A DNA stretch of 64,000 bases from Acetivibrio thermocellus ATCC 27405 (lineage in GTDB: Bacteria > Bacillota > Clostridia > Acetivibrionales > Acetivibrionaceae), in the NCBI RefSeq assembly GCF_000015865.1, contig NC_009012.1:3651081-3715080 (forward strand). Reading direction: 5' to 3'. The position numbers and the translations under genes were made by a program. Below the pieces are notes generated by a model. It had not been told where the DNA came from. It made no database searches and saw nothing but the letters and a program-made list of their open reading frames with translations. Below are positions 8,824-21,424 of the stretch, one piece after another. Position 1 is the first letter of the stretch. Every line of letters begins with the position of its first letter.

Positions 8824-9810
8824 TTGAAAAATATAGGTTTTACAACAAGCGTACCCGTTGAGGTGATATTTGCGGCAGGGTACAGACCTGTTGATTTAAA
8901 TAATGTTTTTATTACCGATGATAATCCGGGAAAGTTGATAGAAGTGGCTGAAAATACAGGTTTTCCCAGAAATATCTGTGCATGGATAAAAGGTATTTAT
9001 TCTGCTGTGGCAGATATGGGAGGAATAGATGAGCTGATAGGTGTTGTTGAAGGTGACTGCTCTAATGCGAAAGCCCTTGTGGAGGTTTTGGAACTGAAGG
9101 GCGTGCAATGTTTCCAGTTTTCATATCCCAGTTCCCGAAGTTACGACCGGTTGAAAAAGGAAATTGACAGGTTTTGCAGTCATTTTGGGGTCAGTTATGA
9201 AGAGTGTTTGAAAGTTAAAAAGGAATTGGACAAGATTAGACTAAGACTTGCTTATTTGGATGAATTGACATGGAAGCACAACAAGGCCGGAGGATTTGAA
9301 AATCACATATGGCAGGTTTCAAGCAGTGATTTTAACGGGGATTATGTTACCTTTGGCCGCGAGCTGGAAGATGCTATTTCCTCCATTGAAAAAAGGGAGC
9401 CGAAAACAGAGAGTAAAAGAATAGGGTATATAGGAGTTCCGCCTATTAACGCAGATATATATGAATTTATTGAATCTCTTGATGCCAGGGTGGTATATAA
9501 TGAGGTGCAGAGACAGTTTACAATGGCAGATTCGGTTGGCATTGAAGATATTGTGGAAGAATACAGGAGATTTACCTACCCGTACGGTATAAGAGGCAGA
9601 CTTGAAGATATAACGGTCCAGGTGAAAAAAAGAAAGATTGATGGGGTTATACACTACACTCAGGCATTTTGCTTTAGAGGTATTGAAGACATTATAATAA
9701 GGAAGGAACTTGGTGTCCCGGTTCTTACCCTTGAAGGAGACAGACCCGGAAAACTTGACCAGAGAACAAGGCTTCGTATTGAAGCGTTTATTGATATGCT
9801 GGATGAGTGA
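8824..9810 (+). CDS. 2-hydroxyacyl-CoA dehydratase-like protein (HgdB/BcrC family)
   Basis: About 328 residues. TTG at 8824 is preferred because GAGGTG (8809-8814) lies 9 bases upstream and the product then starts LKNIGFTTSVPVEVIFAAG, the family's usual beginning; a GTG at 8812 is the alternative. Cysteines in RNICAWIKG, EGDCSNAKAL and YTQAFCFRG match the three ligands of the [4Fe-4S] cluster in HgdB-type subunits. The next gene is its ATP-dependent activase, but no partner alpha subunit, CoA transferase or acyl-CoA dehydrogenase is nearby. It may therefore act on a different substrate or by a different reductive reaction; that is inference. Confidence 0.82.
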   Translation: MKNIGFTTSVPVEVIFAAGYRPVDLNNVFITDDNPGKLIEVAENTGFPRNICAWIKGIYSAVADMGGIDELIGVVEGDCSNAKALVEVLELKGVQCFQFSYPSSRSYDRLKKEIDRFCSHFGVSYEECLKVKKELDKIRLRLAYLDELTWKHNKAGGFENHIWQVSSSDFNGDYVTFGRELEDAISSIEKREPKTESKRIGYIGVPPINADIYEFIESLDARVVYNEVQRQFTMADSVGIEDIVEEYRRFTYPYGIRGRLEDITVQVKKRKIDGVIHYTQAFCFRGIEDIIIRKELGVPVLTLEGDRPGKLDQRTRLRIEAFIDMLDE

Positions 9811-9870
9811 ATTTAAATTTGAATGAATAATCTCTATTGAAAAAATAAAATATATTAGAAAAGGTGAATT

Positions 9871-10650
9871 ATGAGGGTATTGGGAATAGATTTGGGGAGC
9901 AGAACGGTTAAACTGGTCGTTTTTGAAGACGGCAATTTTGTAAACAGCATGATTTACGACACTGCAACTTTTTACCGTGACTTTTGCTCCAATGTAAACC
10001 AAAAAATCAACGTTGATTTTGAAAAACTTGATATAGGATACTTTGACAGCGTGGTAAGCACAGGCTACGGAAGAAATAATGTAAATGTGGAAAATGCAAC
10101 GGTGATACTGGAGTTAAAAGCTCACACTTACGGCGCGGTGTGGCAGACCGGGCTTGATGACTTCACGCTTCTTGACATAGGCGGCCAGGACAGTAAAGTT
10201 ATATCGGTCAGGAACGGCAAAATGGCGGACATGGTTTTGAACGACAAATGTGCCGCATCCTGCGGAAGATATCTTGAAAACATGGCAAACATTCTCGGTA
10301 TCGGTCTTGAAGAGCTTGCAGGATACCATGAAAATCCGGTGGAGCTTAACTCTACTTGCGCTGTTTTCGGTGAATCGGAGCTTATCGGAAAAATATCCGA
10401 AGGGTACGGCATCAGGGAGCTTGCCGCAGGGGTGAACTACTCCCTTTTTAAAAGGATTAAACCGATAATTGAAAGATTTCCTCATGAGAATTTGGTGGTA
10501 TGCGGCGGTGTTGCCCAAAATAAAGCTTTGCTGGAATTTATAAAATCCGAGCTTGATTTTAAAAGGGTTGTCATACCTGAAAGGCCCCAGCTGAACGGTG
10601 CCATCGGCTGCTGTGCGTTCAGGATTGAGAAAATGAAACTGGCAAAATAA
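9871..10650 (+). CDS. 2-hydroxyacyl-CoA dehydratase activase (HgdC/BadFG-type ATPase)
   Basis: 259 residues of the ASKHA fold. Phosphate-binding loops are GIDLGSRTVKLV near the N-terminus, LLDIGGQDSKVI in the middle and VVCGGVAQNKAL near the C-terminus. The cluster cysteines that bind one [4Fe-4S] between two monomers are in NDKCAASCGR and STCAVFGESE. The usual sequence after the first cysteine is AAGTG; here it is AASCG, an extra cysteine next to the cluster. It would use ATP to inject one electron into the preceding HgdB-like protein. Start ATG 9871 follows AAAGGTGA, 60 bp after the previous gene. Confidence 0.9.
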   Translation: MRVLGIDLGSRTVKLVVFEDGNFVNSMIYDTATFYRDFCSNVNQKINVDFEKLDIGYFDSVVSTGYGRNNVNVENATVILELKAHTYGAVWQTGLDDFTLLDIGGQDSKVISVRNGKMADMVLNDKCAASCGRYLENMANILGIGLEELAGYHENPVELNSTCAVFGESELIGKISEGYGIRELAAGVNYSLFKRIKPIIERFPHENLVVCGGVAQNKALLEFIKSELDFKRVVIPERPQLNGAIGCCAFRIEKMKLAK

Positions 10651-10668
10651 ACTGAGGCCGAATACTTT

Positions 10669-10697
10669 TTGAAAAATCATTAATATACTGGTATACT
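10669..10697 (+). promoter_or_regulatory. Putative promoter with a long leader for the queC operon
   Basis: TTGAAA (10669-10674), 17-bp spacer, TATACT (10692-10697). The start codon of queC is about 245 bp further on, so the leader is unusually long. Within it TGCATCAA (10720-10727) and TTGATGCA (10784-10791) are perfect inverted copies. I could not recognise a known preQ1 aptamer. Confidence 0.5.
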
Positions 10698-10941
10698 TAT
10701 ATAAATTGGTTTTATAAGTTGCATCAATATTTTGTGAAAATTGTACTAAAAATTGCATTGGTTTTTGTTGCTCTATTGCTGTGTTGATGCATTGCTGTAT
10801 TGGACAAACTGAGTTTGAACTTAGATTTTGTTGGAACTTGCATTTGCAGTGTTGCTTTGACGTAAAAACCAAATGTCATTTTGTAAATATTAATTAAATG
10901 TTCATTTTAACTTAAATTCTAATGTTATTGGAGAGGATAGT

Positions 10942-11610
10942 ATGAGAAGAGCTGTTGTATTGTTGTCCGGCGGACTGGACAGTACCACTTGTTTGTCAGT
11001 TGCCTTGGCGGAAGGCTATGAGGTTTATCCTCTGTCCTTTGATTACGGGCAGAGAAACAGAAAGGAGCTTGAGAGTGCAAAACAGGTAGTTAAGTATTTT
11101 AAACTAAAAGAGCACAAAATCGTGAAGATAGGAAATGTGGGAGGAAGCGCTTTGACAGATATGAACATAGATGTTCCCGATTATAAAGGGCTTCCGACCA
11201 TACCTGTTACGTATGTGCCTGCAAGAAACATAATTTTTTTAAGCTATGCAGTAGGGTATGCCGAGGTGGTGGATGCCGAAGCCATTTTTATCGGCGTTAA
11301 TGCTGTTGATTACAGCGGCTATCCGGATTGCAGGCCGGAATTTATCGAGGCTTTTCAAAAAGCAATAAACCTGGGAACGAAGAGCGGAGTGAATGGAAAA
11401 CCGGTTAAAATAATTACTCCGTTAATAAATCTTTCCAAAGCCGAAATTATAAAGCTGGCGTGTGAAAACAATGCCCCCCTTCATTTGACCACAACCTGTT
11501 ACAGGGGCGGAGAAAAAGCATGCGGTGTTTGTGACAGCTGTGTTTTAAGACTGAAGGGATTTAAAGAGGCCGGAATTGTGGATACCATAGAATATATGGA
11601 GAGAACTTAA
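10942..11610 (+). CDS. queC: 7-cyano-7-deazaguanine synthase
   Basis: Converts 7-carboxy-7-deazaguanine to preQ0 using ATP and ammonia in queuosine synthesis. 222 residues with the PP-loop VVLLSGGLDSTT, FDYGQRN, PARNIIFLS, and the zinc site formed by cysteines in TTCYRGGEKACGVCDSCVLR. Start ATG follows GGAGAGG. It is the first gene of queC-queD-queE, with gaps of 31 and 25 bp to the next two, so the three form one pathway operon from GTP product to preQ0. No queF is in the window. Confidence 0.97.
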   Translation: MRRAVVLLSGGLDSTTCLSVALAEGYEVYPLSFDYGQRNRKELESAKQVVKYFKLKEHKIVKIGNVGGSALTDMNIDVPDYKGLPTIPVTYVPARNIIFLSYAVGYAEVVDAEAIFIGVNAVDYSGYPDCRPEFIEAFQKAINLGTKSGVNGKPVKIITPLINLSKAEIIKLACENNAPLHLTTTCYRGGEKACGVCDSCVLRLKGFKEAGIVDTIEYMERT

Positions 11611-11641
11611 AAATATAAATTCATTTGAAAGGATTGCAGTC

Positions 11642-12025
11642 ATGAAAATTGGGAAAGTTTCTATAACAAAGCTGTTTACCTTTGACAGCGCGCATCACCT
11701 GATAGACTATAACGGCAAATGCAGGAACATCCACGGGCATACTTACAAATTGGAGATTACATTGAAAGGTCTTCCTGATGAAAACGGCTTGGTAATGGAT
11801 TTTCATGATTTGGAAGCTATAATAGAAAATGAGGTACTGGAAAAGGTGGATCACAAGTACCTTAATGATGTGTTTGATTTTAATCCGACCTGTGAAATGA
11901 TAGGACTTTGGTTATGGGAAGAGATTTCAAAGCAGGTACAAAATACCCGGTGCACCTTGGAAAAACTGGTGCTTTGGGAAACTCCCACCAGCTATATAAC
12001 CATTGACAGGAATGATATGGAGTAG
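11642..12025 (+). CDS. queD: 6-carboxy-5,6,7,8-tetrahydropterin synthase
   Basis: Makes 6-carboxytetrahydropterin from dihydroneopterin triphosphate, the first dedicated queuosine step. 127 residues. Zinc histidines occur in FDSAHHL and IHGHTYKLEI, the GLVMDFHDL segment is the family signature, and the catalytic Asp/His pair is in KVDHKYLND. ATG 11642 follows GAAAGGA. It lies between queC and queE. Confidence 0.95.
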   Translation: MKIGKVSITKLFTFDSAHHLIDYNGKCRNIHGHTYKLEITLKGLPDENGLVMDFHDLEAIIENEVLEKVDHKYLNDVFDFNPTCEMIGLWLWEEISKQVQNTRCTLEKLVLWETPTSYITIDRNDME

Positions 12026-12050
12026 CTTTGTTTTCAAAGGGGAAAAGAAC

Positions 12051-12683
12051 ATGAAAGTGAATGAGATATTTTTAAGTATTCAGGGGGAGAGTTTGTCCGC
12101 AGGTTTTCCGACTGTATTCGTCCGCTTTACCGGCTGCAATCTTCGATGCAGCTACTGTGACACAAGGTATGCCTATAAAGAGGGAGAAGACATGACTCCC
12201 TCTGAAGTATTTGAAGAGATAAAAAAGCTTCATTATAAAAGGGTATGTCTTACAGGAGGAGAACCCCTTTTGCAAAAAGAGTTGGGTCAATTGCTCGAGT
12301 TCCTTGATGACTATATTGTGACTATAGAGACCAACGGCTCTGTAAGTCTTAAAAGTGTTGAGCTTAAAAATCCGAAGCATTCTTATGTTATGGACATGAA
12401 AGTACCGTCATCGGGATGCAGCGACCAAATGCTCTTTGAAAATTTTGATTTGCTGAGGGACAATGATGAAATAAAGTTTGTGATAGGAAGCAGAGTTGAT
12501 TACGATTGGGCCAAAAATATAATTTCAAAATATCACAAAAAAGGAACTGTGACTTTTTCTCCGGTATATGGAAAAATTGATTACTCCGGTATAGTTAAAT
12601 GGATACTGGAGGATAAGCTTGATGCAAGATTTCAGGTTCAGCTTCACAAAGTGATATGGGGACCTGACAAAACAGGGGTATAA
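12051..12683 (+). CDS. queE: 7-carboxy-7-deazaguanine synthase (radical SAM)
   Basis: Rearranges 6-carboxytetrahydropterin to 7-carboxy-7-deazaguanine. 210 residues from ATG 12051, preceded by AAAGGGGAAAAG; this gives the standard MKVNEIFLSIQGES start. The radical-SAM motif is CNLRCSYCDT, and VCLTGGEPLLQ is the glycine-rich SAM-binding stretch. The fold is a shortened TIM barrel, as usual for QueE. The downstream glycosylase gene starts only 5 bp after the stop, so it is probably in the same transcript. Confidence 0.95.
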   Translation: MKVNEIFLSIQGESLSAGFPTVFVRFTGCNLRCSYCDTRYAYKEGEDMTPSEVFEEIKKLHYKRVCLTGGEPLLQKELGQLLEFLDDYIVTIETNGSVSLKSVELKNPKHSYVMDMKVPSSGCSDQMLFENFDLLRDNDEIKFVIGSRVDYDWAKNIISKYHKKGTVTFSPVYGKIDYSGIVKWILEDKLDARFQVQLHKVIWGPDKTGV

Positions 12684-12688
12684 ATGGT

Positions 12689-13258
12689 ATGTATAGTTGG
12701 GAAGAGCTGATAAAAGTATGTTCAAACTGTACAAAGTGCGGTTTGAGCAAGACAAGAACCAATATTGTGATTGGGCGCGGAAACATAAACGCTCCCATGA
12801 TGCTTGTGGGGGAGGGTCCCGGCGAACAGGAGGATTTGCAGGGACTTCCGTTTGTGGGGCCGGCTGGAAAGCTTCTGGATTTGTTGCTGAAAGCAATGAG
12901 AATAAAAGAGGACATGTACTATATAGCAAATATCGTAAAATGCAGGCCTCCGGGCAACAGAGTTCCTACGGATGACGAAGCTGAAATGTGCCTGCCGTAT
13001 CTGAGAAACCAGCTTGTGCTTGTCAAGCCCCGTATAATAGTATGTTTGGGGGCAACGGCAATGAAATATATTATTGACAGGAATGCAAAGATTACAAATG
13101 TCAGAGGCCAGTGGATTGAGAGAAAGGGATATTGGATTATAGCCACATTTCACCCTGCGGCATTATTGAGAGATGAGTCAAAGAAGGTTCTTATGTGGGA
13201 GGATTTTAAAAAGGTAAAACAGAGGTTGGATAGCATATGTCAAAATCAGAACGGCTGA
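12689..13258 (+). CDS. Family 4 (Fe-S) uracil-DNA glycosylase
   Basis: Excises uracil from deaminated DNA, a major lesion in thermophiles. 189 residues. Motif 1 is LVGEGPGEQED, the second catalytic motif is TFHPAALLR, and the [4Fe-4S] cysteines are in CTKCGLSKTRT, KCRPPGN and MCLPYL. It begins 5 bp after queE and its last 22 bp overlap the next gene, which belongs to the same superfamily. The pairing suggests a duplication followed by divergence. Family 4 assignment is strong. Confidence 0.94.
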   Translation: MYSWEELIKVCSNCTKCGLSKTRTNIVIGRGNINAPMMLVGEGPGEQEDLQGLPFVGPAGKLLDLLLKAMRIKEDMYYIANIVKCRPPGNRVPTDDEAEMCLPYLRNQLVLVKPRIIVCLGATAMKYIIDRNAKITNVRGQWIERKGYWIIATFHPAALLRDESKKVLMWEDFKKVKQRLDSICQNQNG

Positions 13259-13815
13259 AAGAATTATATGATTTATACAGGAAAGAATTCCAGGAAAGAG
13301 AAATTGTTTTGGGAGACGGAAATGTTAATTCCAGATTGGTATTGATAGGAGAAGCTCCGGGGAAAGATGAGGTTTTGAAATCAAAACCTTTTGTAGGTGC
13401 TGCGGGGAAAAACCTTGCGGAATTTTTGGACGTGCTGGGACTGAAAAGGGAGGATATATATATAACCAATGCAATCAAATACAGGCTCTCAAAGGTAAAA
13501 CCGGAAACGAACAGGGTTTCAAACAGACCTGCGACCAAAAATGAGATTCTTGAAAACAGGAGCTATTTATTGAAGGAGATTGAGATTATTAATCCCGAGT
13601 ATATCGTTACTTTGGGCAATGTACCTTTAAGGTCGGTATATGGAGACTTTAGCATTTCCATCGGTGAAGTTCATGGTACATTGACCAGGGTTGAGGTTTT
13701 GGGGACAGAGTTTAACCTGTTTCCGCTTTACCATCCTGCAAGTATTATATATAATGTAAAGCTGAAAGAAATTTATAATGAAGATTTAAACAAACTGAGA
13801 ATGATAATCGGTTAA
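13237..13815 (+). CDS. Uracil-DNA glycosylase superfamily protein without Fe-S cysteines
   Basis: 192 residues, overlapping the preceding glycosylase gene by 22 bp in another frame; ATG 13237 follows AGAGGTTGG inside that gene. LIGEAPGKDE, KPFVGAAGKNL and LYHPASIIY reproduce the superfamily's motif 1, uracil-pocket glycine turn and catalytic HPA loop. The protein contains no cysteine at all, so it cannot carry the family 4 cluster. It could be a diverged glycosylase with another substrate, or a partner of the upstream enzyme. The fold is clear, the activity is not. Confidence 0.85.
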   Translation: MSKSERLKELYDLYRKEFQEREIVLGDGNVNSRLVLIGEAPGKDEVLKSKPFVGAAGKNLAEFLDVLGLKREDIYITNAIKYRLSKVKPETNRVSNRPATKNEILENRSYLLKEIEIINPEYIVTLGNVPLRSVYGDFSISIGEVHGTLTRVEVLGTEFNLFPLYHPASIIYNVKLKEIYNEDLNKLRMIIG

Positions 13816-14105
13816 TATAAAAGTTAATATAAAAATTAGTATTGTTAAAATTAATATGTTATTATAAAGAATTAATAAAGAGTGAAATAAAGAATTTAAT
13901 TATAAGTTAATTATTGAAGATAATCAATAAATTAATTGTTGAAGACAATCGTTTGGTATGAGTTTTAACTGAAAAAGAAGTCAGAGAATGCGGAAAGGTA
14001 AAAAATATTGTGAAAAAAAGCGTATTATTTGCTAATTAACAAGATAAAATAAATTCTGGGGTAATGATTAGGATTATTACTTGCTTTTTAGCAAAAAACA
14101 CCCTC

Positions 14106-14135
14106 TTGACTTTATGCAATTTTCGATGTTATAAT
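14106..14135 (+). promoter_or_regulatory. rRNA promoter P1
   Basis: TTGACT (14106-14111), 18-bp spacer, TATAAT (14130-14135). About 290 bp of strongly AT-rich, gene-free DNA precedes it (from 13816) and may act as an UP-like region. Confidence 0.75.
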
Positions 14136-14220
14136 TTAAAAGCTGTCACGACCGACACCTTTAAGACAGCAAAAGTCGAGAAGGTTCGGGAAAATGAAAA
14201 AAATACCTTTTAAAAAAGTC

Positions 14221-14249
14221 TTGACAAAGTAAAGACAGCATGATAACAT
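14221..14249 (+). promoter_or_regulatory. rRNA promoter P2
   Basis: TTGACA (14221-14226), 17-bp spacer, TAACAT (14244-14249), with GATAAC as an alternative -10. It lies 115 bp downstream of P1, the tandem arrangement usual for rRNA operons. Confidence 0.6.
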
Positions 14250-14301
14250 ATAAAAGTCGCGCTGAGGGAACGAAGCGCGAAAGTTATGAAAGAAGCTACA
14301 T

Positions 14302-14318
14302 GGACTTTGAAAAGTGAA
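14302..14318 (+). promoter_or_regulatory. boxA-like antitermination element in the rRNA leader
   Basis: GGACTTTGAAAAGTGAA resembles the Nus-factor boxA consensus (TGCTCTTTGAAAA) in the leader, about 90 bp before 16S. Confidence 0.5.
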
Positions 14319-14405
14319 CAGTGTAAGAAGCGATTGAACTCGTCAAAGAATTTGAGATAAGAGATTAGAGCCGGAAGAGGCTATCTAATAAAAGTTTGAA
14401 CTTTT

Positions 14406-15937
<1,532 letters not shown>

Positions 15938-16038
15938 AGTATAATGATACTACGGTGGGTATCATATATTCCAGGTCGGTCGGGTTCAATCTCTTACACT
16001 GTTTAGTTTTCAAAGCCTATGTCGGCTTTGAAAGGCGT

Positions 16039-16114
16039 GGGGGTGTAGCTCAGCTGGGAGAGCACCTGCCTTGCAAGCAGGGGGTCAGGAGTTCGATTCT
16101 CCTCATCTCCACCA
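16039..16114 (+). tRNA. tRNA-Ala (TGC)
   Basis: 76 nt cloverleaf in the 16S-23S spacer. Acceptor GGGGGTG pairs with CATCTCC (two G-U), D stem GCTC/GAGC, anticodon stem CCTGC/GCAGG with loop CTTGCAA, T loop TTCGATT, encoded CCA. No tRNA-Ile gene accompanies it. Confidence 0.98.
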
Positions 16115-16312
16115 GTTCGGGATACAGGCGATAGCCTGTGTTCCGAAAAAGATTGCACCTTGAAAAATATATAATGCTGTAAAGCAAGATGAGAAAAGGG
16201 TAACAGGCATGACCGGAAGCTTAAAGAGGCGACCGGGATGCAAGTGACTCTTAGGATCTCATTAAGATGGTGAAAAGACATCACTTTAAGGAGGACCAAA
16301 GGAAAGGACCTG

Positions 16313-19221
<2,909 letters not shown>

Positions 19222-19310
19222 GAAAGAGGTCTTTTGGAAGTCTTAATGGGATAGAAGGAAAGTCTTGCTTTAAGCATTATATATCTTTGAAGGTGTGAAG
19301 ATAACAATAT

Positions 19311-19427
19311 TCTGGTGGCAATAACGAGAAGGAAACACCCGTTCCCATTCCGAACACGGTAGTTAAGCTTCTCAGTGCCGATGATACTAGGATGGAGACG
19401 TCCTGGGAAAGTAGGTCGCTGCCAGAT
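19311..19427 (+). rRNA. rrf: 5S ribosomal RNA
   Basis: About 117 nt from TCTGGTGGC to GCTGCCAGAT, whose ends pair as helix I. The loop sequence CCGAACACGGTAGTTAAG is the 5S hallmark. Lies 90 bp after 23S. Confidence 0.95.
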
Positions 19428-19434
19428 TTAATAT

Positions 19435-19510
19435 TCCTCAATAGCTCAGTCGGTAGAGCATGCGGCTGTTAACCGCAGGGTCGTAGGTTCGAGTCCTACT
19501 TGAGGAGCCA
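19435..19510 (+). tRNA. tRNA-Asn (GTT)
   Basis: 76 nt, only 7 bp after 5S. Acceptor TCCTCAA / TTGAGGA, anticodon stem TGCGG/CCGCA with loop CTGTTAA, T loop TTCGAGT, encoded CCA. Distal tRNA of the rRNA operon. Confidence 0.98.
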
Positions 19511-19520
19511 TATACATACA

Positions 19521-19562
19521 AAATAGCTTAAACCTAGGGAAGGTTTAAGCTATTTTATTTTA
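19521..19562 (+). terminator. rRNA operon terminator
   Basis: Perfect 14-bp stem AAATAGCTTAAACC (19521-19534) / GGTTTAAGCTATTT (19542-19555), 7-base loop, then a T-rich tail. Confidence 0.92.
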
Positions 19563-19867
19563 TTTGAAAAAGCCCATGGATTAAAATCAAATTCTTAAAA
19601 TTCTTGTTCAAATTCTTATTTAAAGCCAAGCCATTATTATTCAAAGCCGGATTGGCCGGCCTCATGATGTATTTTTTTCTTGTTGGGGAATACTGGAAGA
19701 TGAATAAAAATGAAGCAAGATAATGCTTCTTGATGAGAATGGTGCTTTTATTTATAATTTACTAAGAAGAATTTTTGTAATTTACTTTTTGTAAATTTAG
19801 CGATAAGAATAGAAAATAAATAAAAAATATAAATTATGAAAAATAAAATTACAAGGTAAGGGCAGGT
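19563..19867. other. Gene-free AT-rich spacer between the rRNA operon and tcdA
   Basis: No supported gene on either strand. It contains a short palindromic GC-rich patch (GCCGGATTGGCCGGC, around 19650) and otherwise AT-rich sequence; I see no convincing promoter. Confidence 0.6.
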
Positions 19868-19872
19868 ATGGT

Positions 19873-20637
19873 ATGTTAAATCAATTTTCAAGAACAGAAA
19901 TATTATTTGGAAAAGAGGCAATGAAAAAGCTGGAGCTGGCAACGGTTGCAGTCTTTGGTATAGGCGGAGTTGGAGGCTATACGGTGGAGGCTCTTGTCAG
20001 AAGCGGAGTGGGCAATTTTGTGCTTGTGGATGATGATAAGGTATGCCTTACCAATTTAAACCGACAGATCATTGCCACGAGAAAAACAATAGGACAGTAT
20101 AAAGTAGATGTTATGAAAGAAAGAATTTTGGATATAAATCCGAAAGCAAATGTTACTGTACATCGGTGCTTTTTCCTTCCGGAGAACTCCGACCAATTTG
20201 ATTTTGCATCCTACAGCTATATTGTAGATGCCATTGATACGGTGACGGCAAAGATTGAACTGGTTATGAAAGCCAAGGAATTCGGAGTGCCGATTATCAG
20301 TGCCATGGGTGCCGGCAACAAGATTGACCCCACCCAGCTCAAGGTTGCGGACATATACAAGACATCCGTTTGCCCGCTTGCAAGGGTCATGAGATATGAA
20401 CTCAGAAAGCGGGGAATAAAGAATTTAAAAGTGGTTTATTCAACAGAAGAACCCAGAAAGCCTGTTGAAGATATAGCCATCAGTTGCAGAACAAATTGTG
20501 TATGCCCGCCCGGGACGGAAAGAAAATGTACGGACAGAAGAAACATACCGGGAAGCACGTCCTTTGTTCCATCAGTTGCAGGTCTTATAATTGCCGGTGA
20601 AGTTATCAAAGATATAATAGGAGACATAAATGGATAA
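19873..20637 (+). CDS. tcdA: tRNA threonylcarbamoyladenosine dehydratase (TcdA/CsdL family)
   Basis: E1-like ATP-dependent enzyme that cyclises t6A37 to ct6A in tRNAs reading ANN codons. 254 residues: ThiF/MoeB-type Rossmann domain with VAVFGIGGVGGYT, the LVDDDKVCLTNLNRQI adenylation segment, VDAIDTVTAKIEL, and the distal ISCRTNCVCPPGTE region followed by SFVPSVAGL. The length and C-terminal layout separate it from MoeB and ThiF. ATG 19873 is used; another ATG is 5 bp upstream in a different frame. A terminator follows at 20662. Confidence 0.9.
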   Translation: MLNQFSRTEILFGKEAMKKLELATVAVFGIGGVGGYTVEALVRSGVGNFVLVDDDKVCLTNLNRQIIATRKTIGQYKVDVMKERILDINPKANVTVHRCFFLPENSDQFDFASYSYIVDAIDTVTAKIELVMKAKEFGVPIISAMGAGNKIDPTQLKVADIYKTSVCPLARVMRYELRKRGIKNLKVVYSTEEPRKPVEDIAISCRTNCVCPPGTERKCTDRRNIPGSTSFVPSVAGLIIAGEVIKDIIGDING

Positions 20638-20661
20638 AAGCTTCTGAGAGGTTAAATAAAA

Positions 20662-20690
20662 AAATTCCGGTATTTAGCCGGAATTTTTTT
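20662..20690 (+). terminator. Terminator after tcdA
   Basis: AAATTCCGG (20662-20670) / CCGGAATTT (20678-20686) with a 7-base loop and seven Ts. Confidence 0.93.
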
Positions 20691-20760
20691 ATTTCTGATG
20701 AATACAAACTTCTTTGTTGACGGTGGAGCTGAAAAATGATACAATCAGTTTATTGATTTA

Positions 20761-20792
20761 GTAATTTAGTAATTTAGTAATTTAGTAATTTA
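20761..20792. repeat. Four tandem copies of an 8-bp unit
   Basis: GTAATTTA is repeated four times at 20761-20792, preceded by a related TGATTTA. It lies just upstream of the small gene at 20825, near where a promoter would be expected. Confidence 0.93.
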
Positions 20793-20824
20793 CTAAAAAA
20801 TGAAGGTATGGAGGTAAATATAAA

Positions 20825-21304
20825 ATGAAAATACCAACCACTTTAAAGCATAAACCGGTTATTGTATGCGAAAATTATGAAAATGTTGACGGAAGATATG
20901 CCTACAATTCAGATGCAAAAGGGCTTTCCCTGGGGCTTGCACAGTGGAACGACCGGGGCAAAGTGGATATTTCGGCAAAAGTCTGGAGATACACAGGTGA
21001 AAAATGGTCAAGGCAATCAGAAGAATTGCCCCTTCACCGGGTGCTTGATTTGGCAATCCTTGTATGCAGGGCAAAGCTGCATTTTCAGGATGCTTATCGG
21101 TATGAAAAACTGTACAACCCCGAAAAACCTGTTATAGACAGAGTTGGGTTGCAGGGAGATGCCATGACGGTAGCCATATGCACTGATAATGAAAAAATTG
21201 ATGAGGACATTAAGTTGTTTAACCAGGTCTTAAGCGAGGACGGCGAACTTATTGGAGAAAGGCTTCGCACTCTGTCAAGGATATTAAAGGAAATGAGATA
21301 TTGA
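20825..21304 (+). CDS. Conserved hypothetical protein, DUF6530-like
   Basis: 159 residues, soluble, no signal or membrane segment. It opens MKIPTTLKHKPVIVCENYENVDGR and has the conserved-looking LSLGLAQWNDRG.VDISAKVWR.TG.KWSRQSEELPLHRV block. I recall such sequences as the DUF6530 family of Clostridia; no function is known to me. ATG 20825 follows a GGAGGT site. It is a single gene between tcdA's terminator and the CIRCE promoter. Confidence 0.75.
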   Translation: MKIPTTLKHKPVIVCENYENVDGRYAYNSDAKGLSLGLAQWNDRGKVDISAKVWRYTGEKWSRQSEELPLHRVLDLAILVCRAKLHFQDAYRYEKLYNPEKPVIDRVGLQGDAMTVAICTDNEKIDEDIKLFNQVLSEDGELIGERLRTLSRILKEMRY

Positions 21305-21391
21305 TATTTAAATAAAGGATATTTCCCTATGTTAAAAATCCCTCTTTACAGGCAAAATAGAAGCTGTGAGGTAGATTTTTCGGAAGCAATC

Positions 21392-21420
21392 TTGACAAAA
21401 ATGAAAATGTTCATTAGAAT
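21392..21420 (+). promoter_or_regulatory. Strong sigma-A promoter of the mannose-type cluster
   Basis: TTGACA (21392-21397), exactly 17 bp, TAGAAT (21415-21420): one base off consensus. The CIRCE operator starts 5 bases after the -10 box. Confidence 0.85.
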
Positions 21421-21424
21421 ATTA

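Noticed and set aside
9319..10872. Two minus-strand frames (227 and 252 codons) opposite the dehydratase/activase genes
   Set aside because: They overlap well-supported genes and have no recognisable motifs or starts.
10651..10941. preQ1 riboswitch before queC
   Set aside because: I looked for the known small aptamer pattern with its C-rich and A-rich tail and did not find it; only a long leader with inverted octamers is supported.
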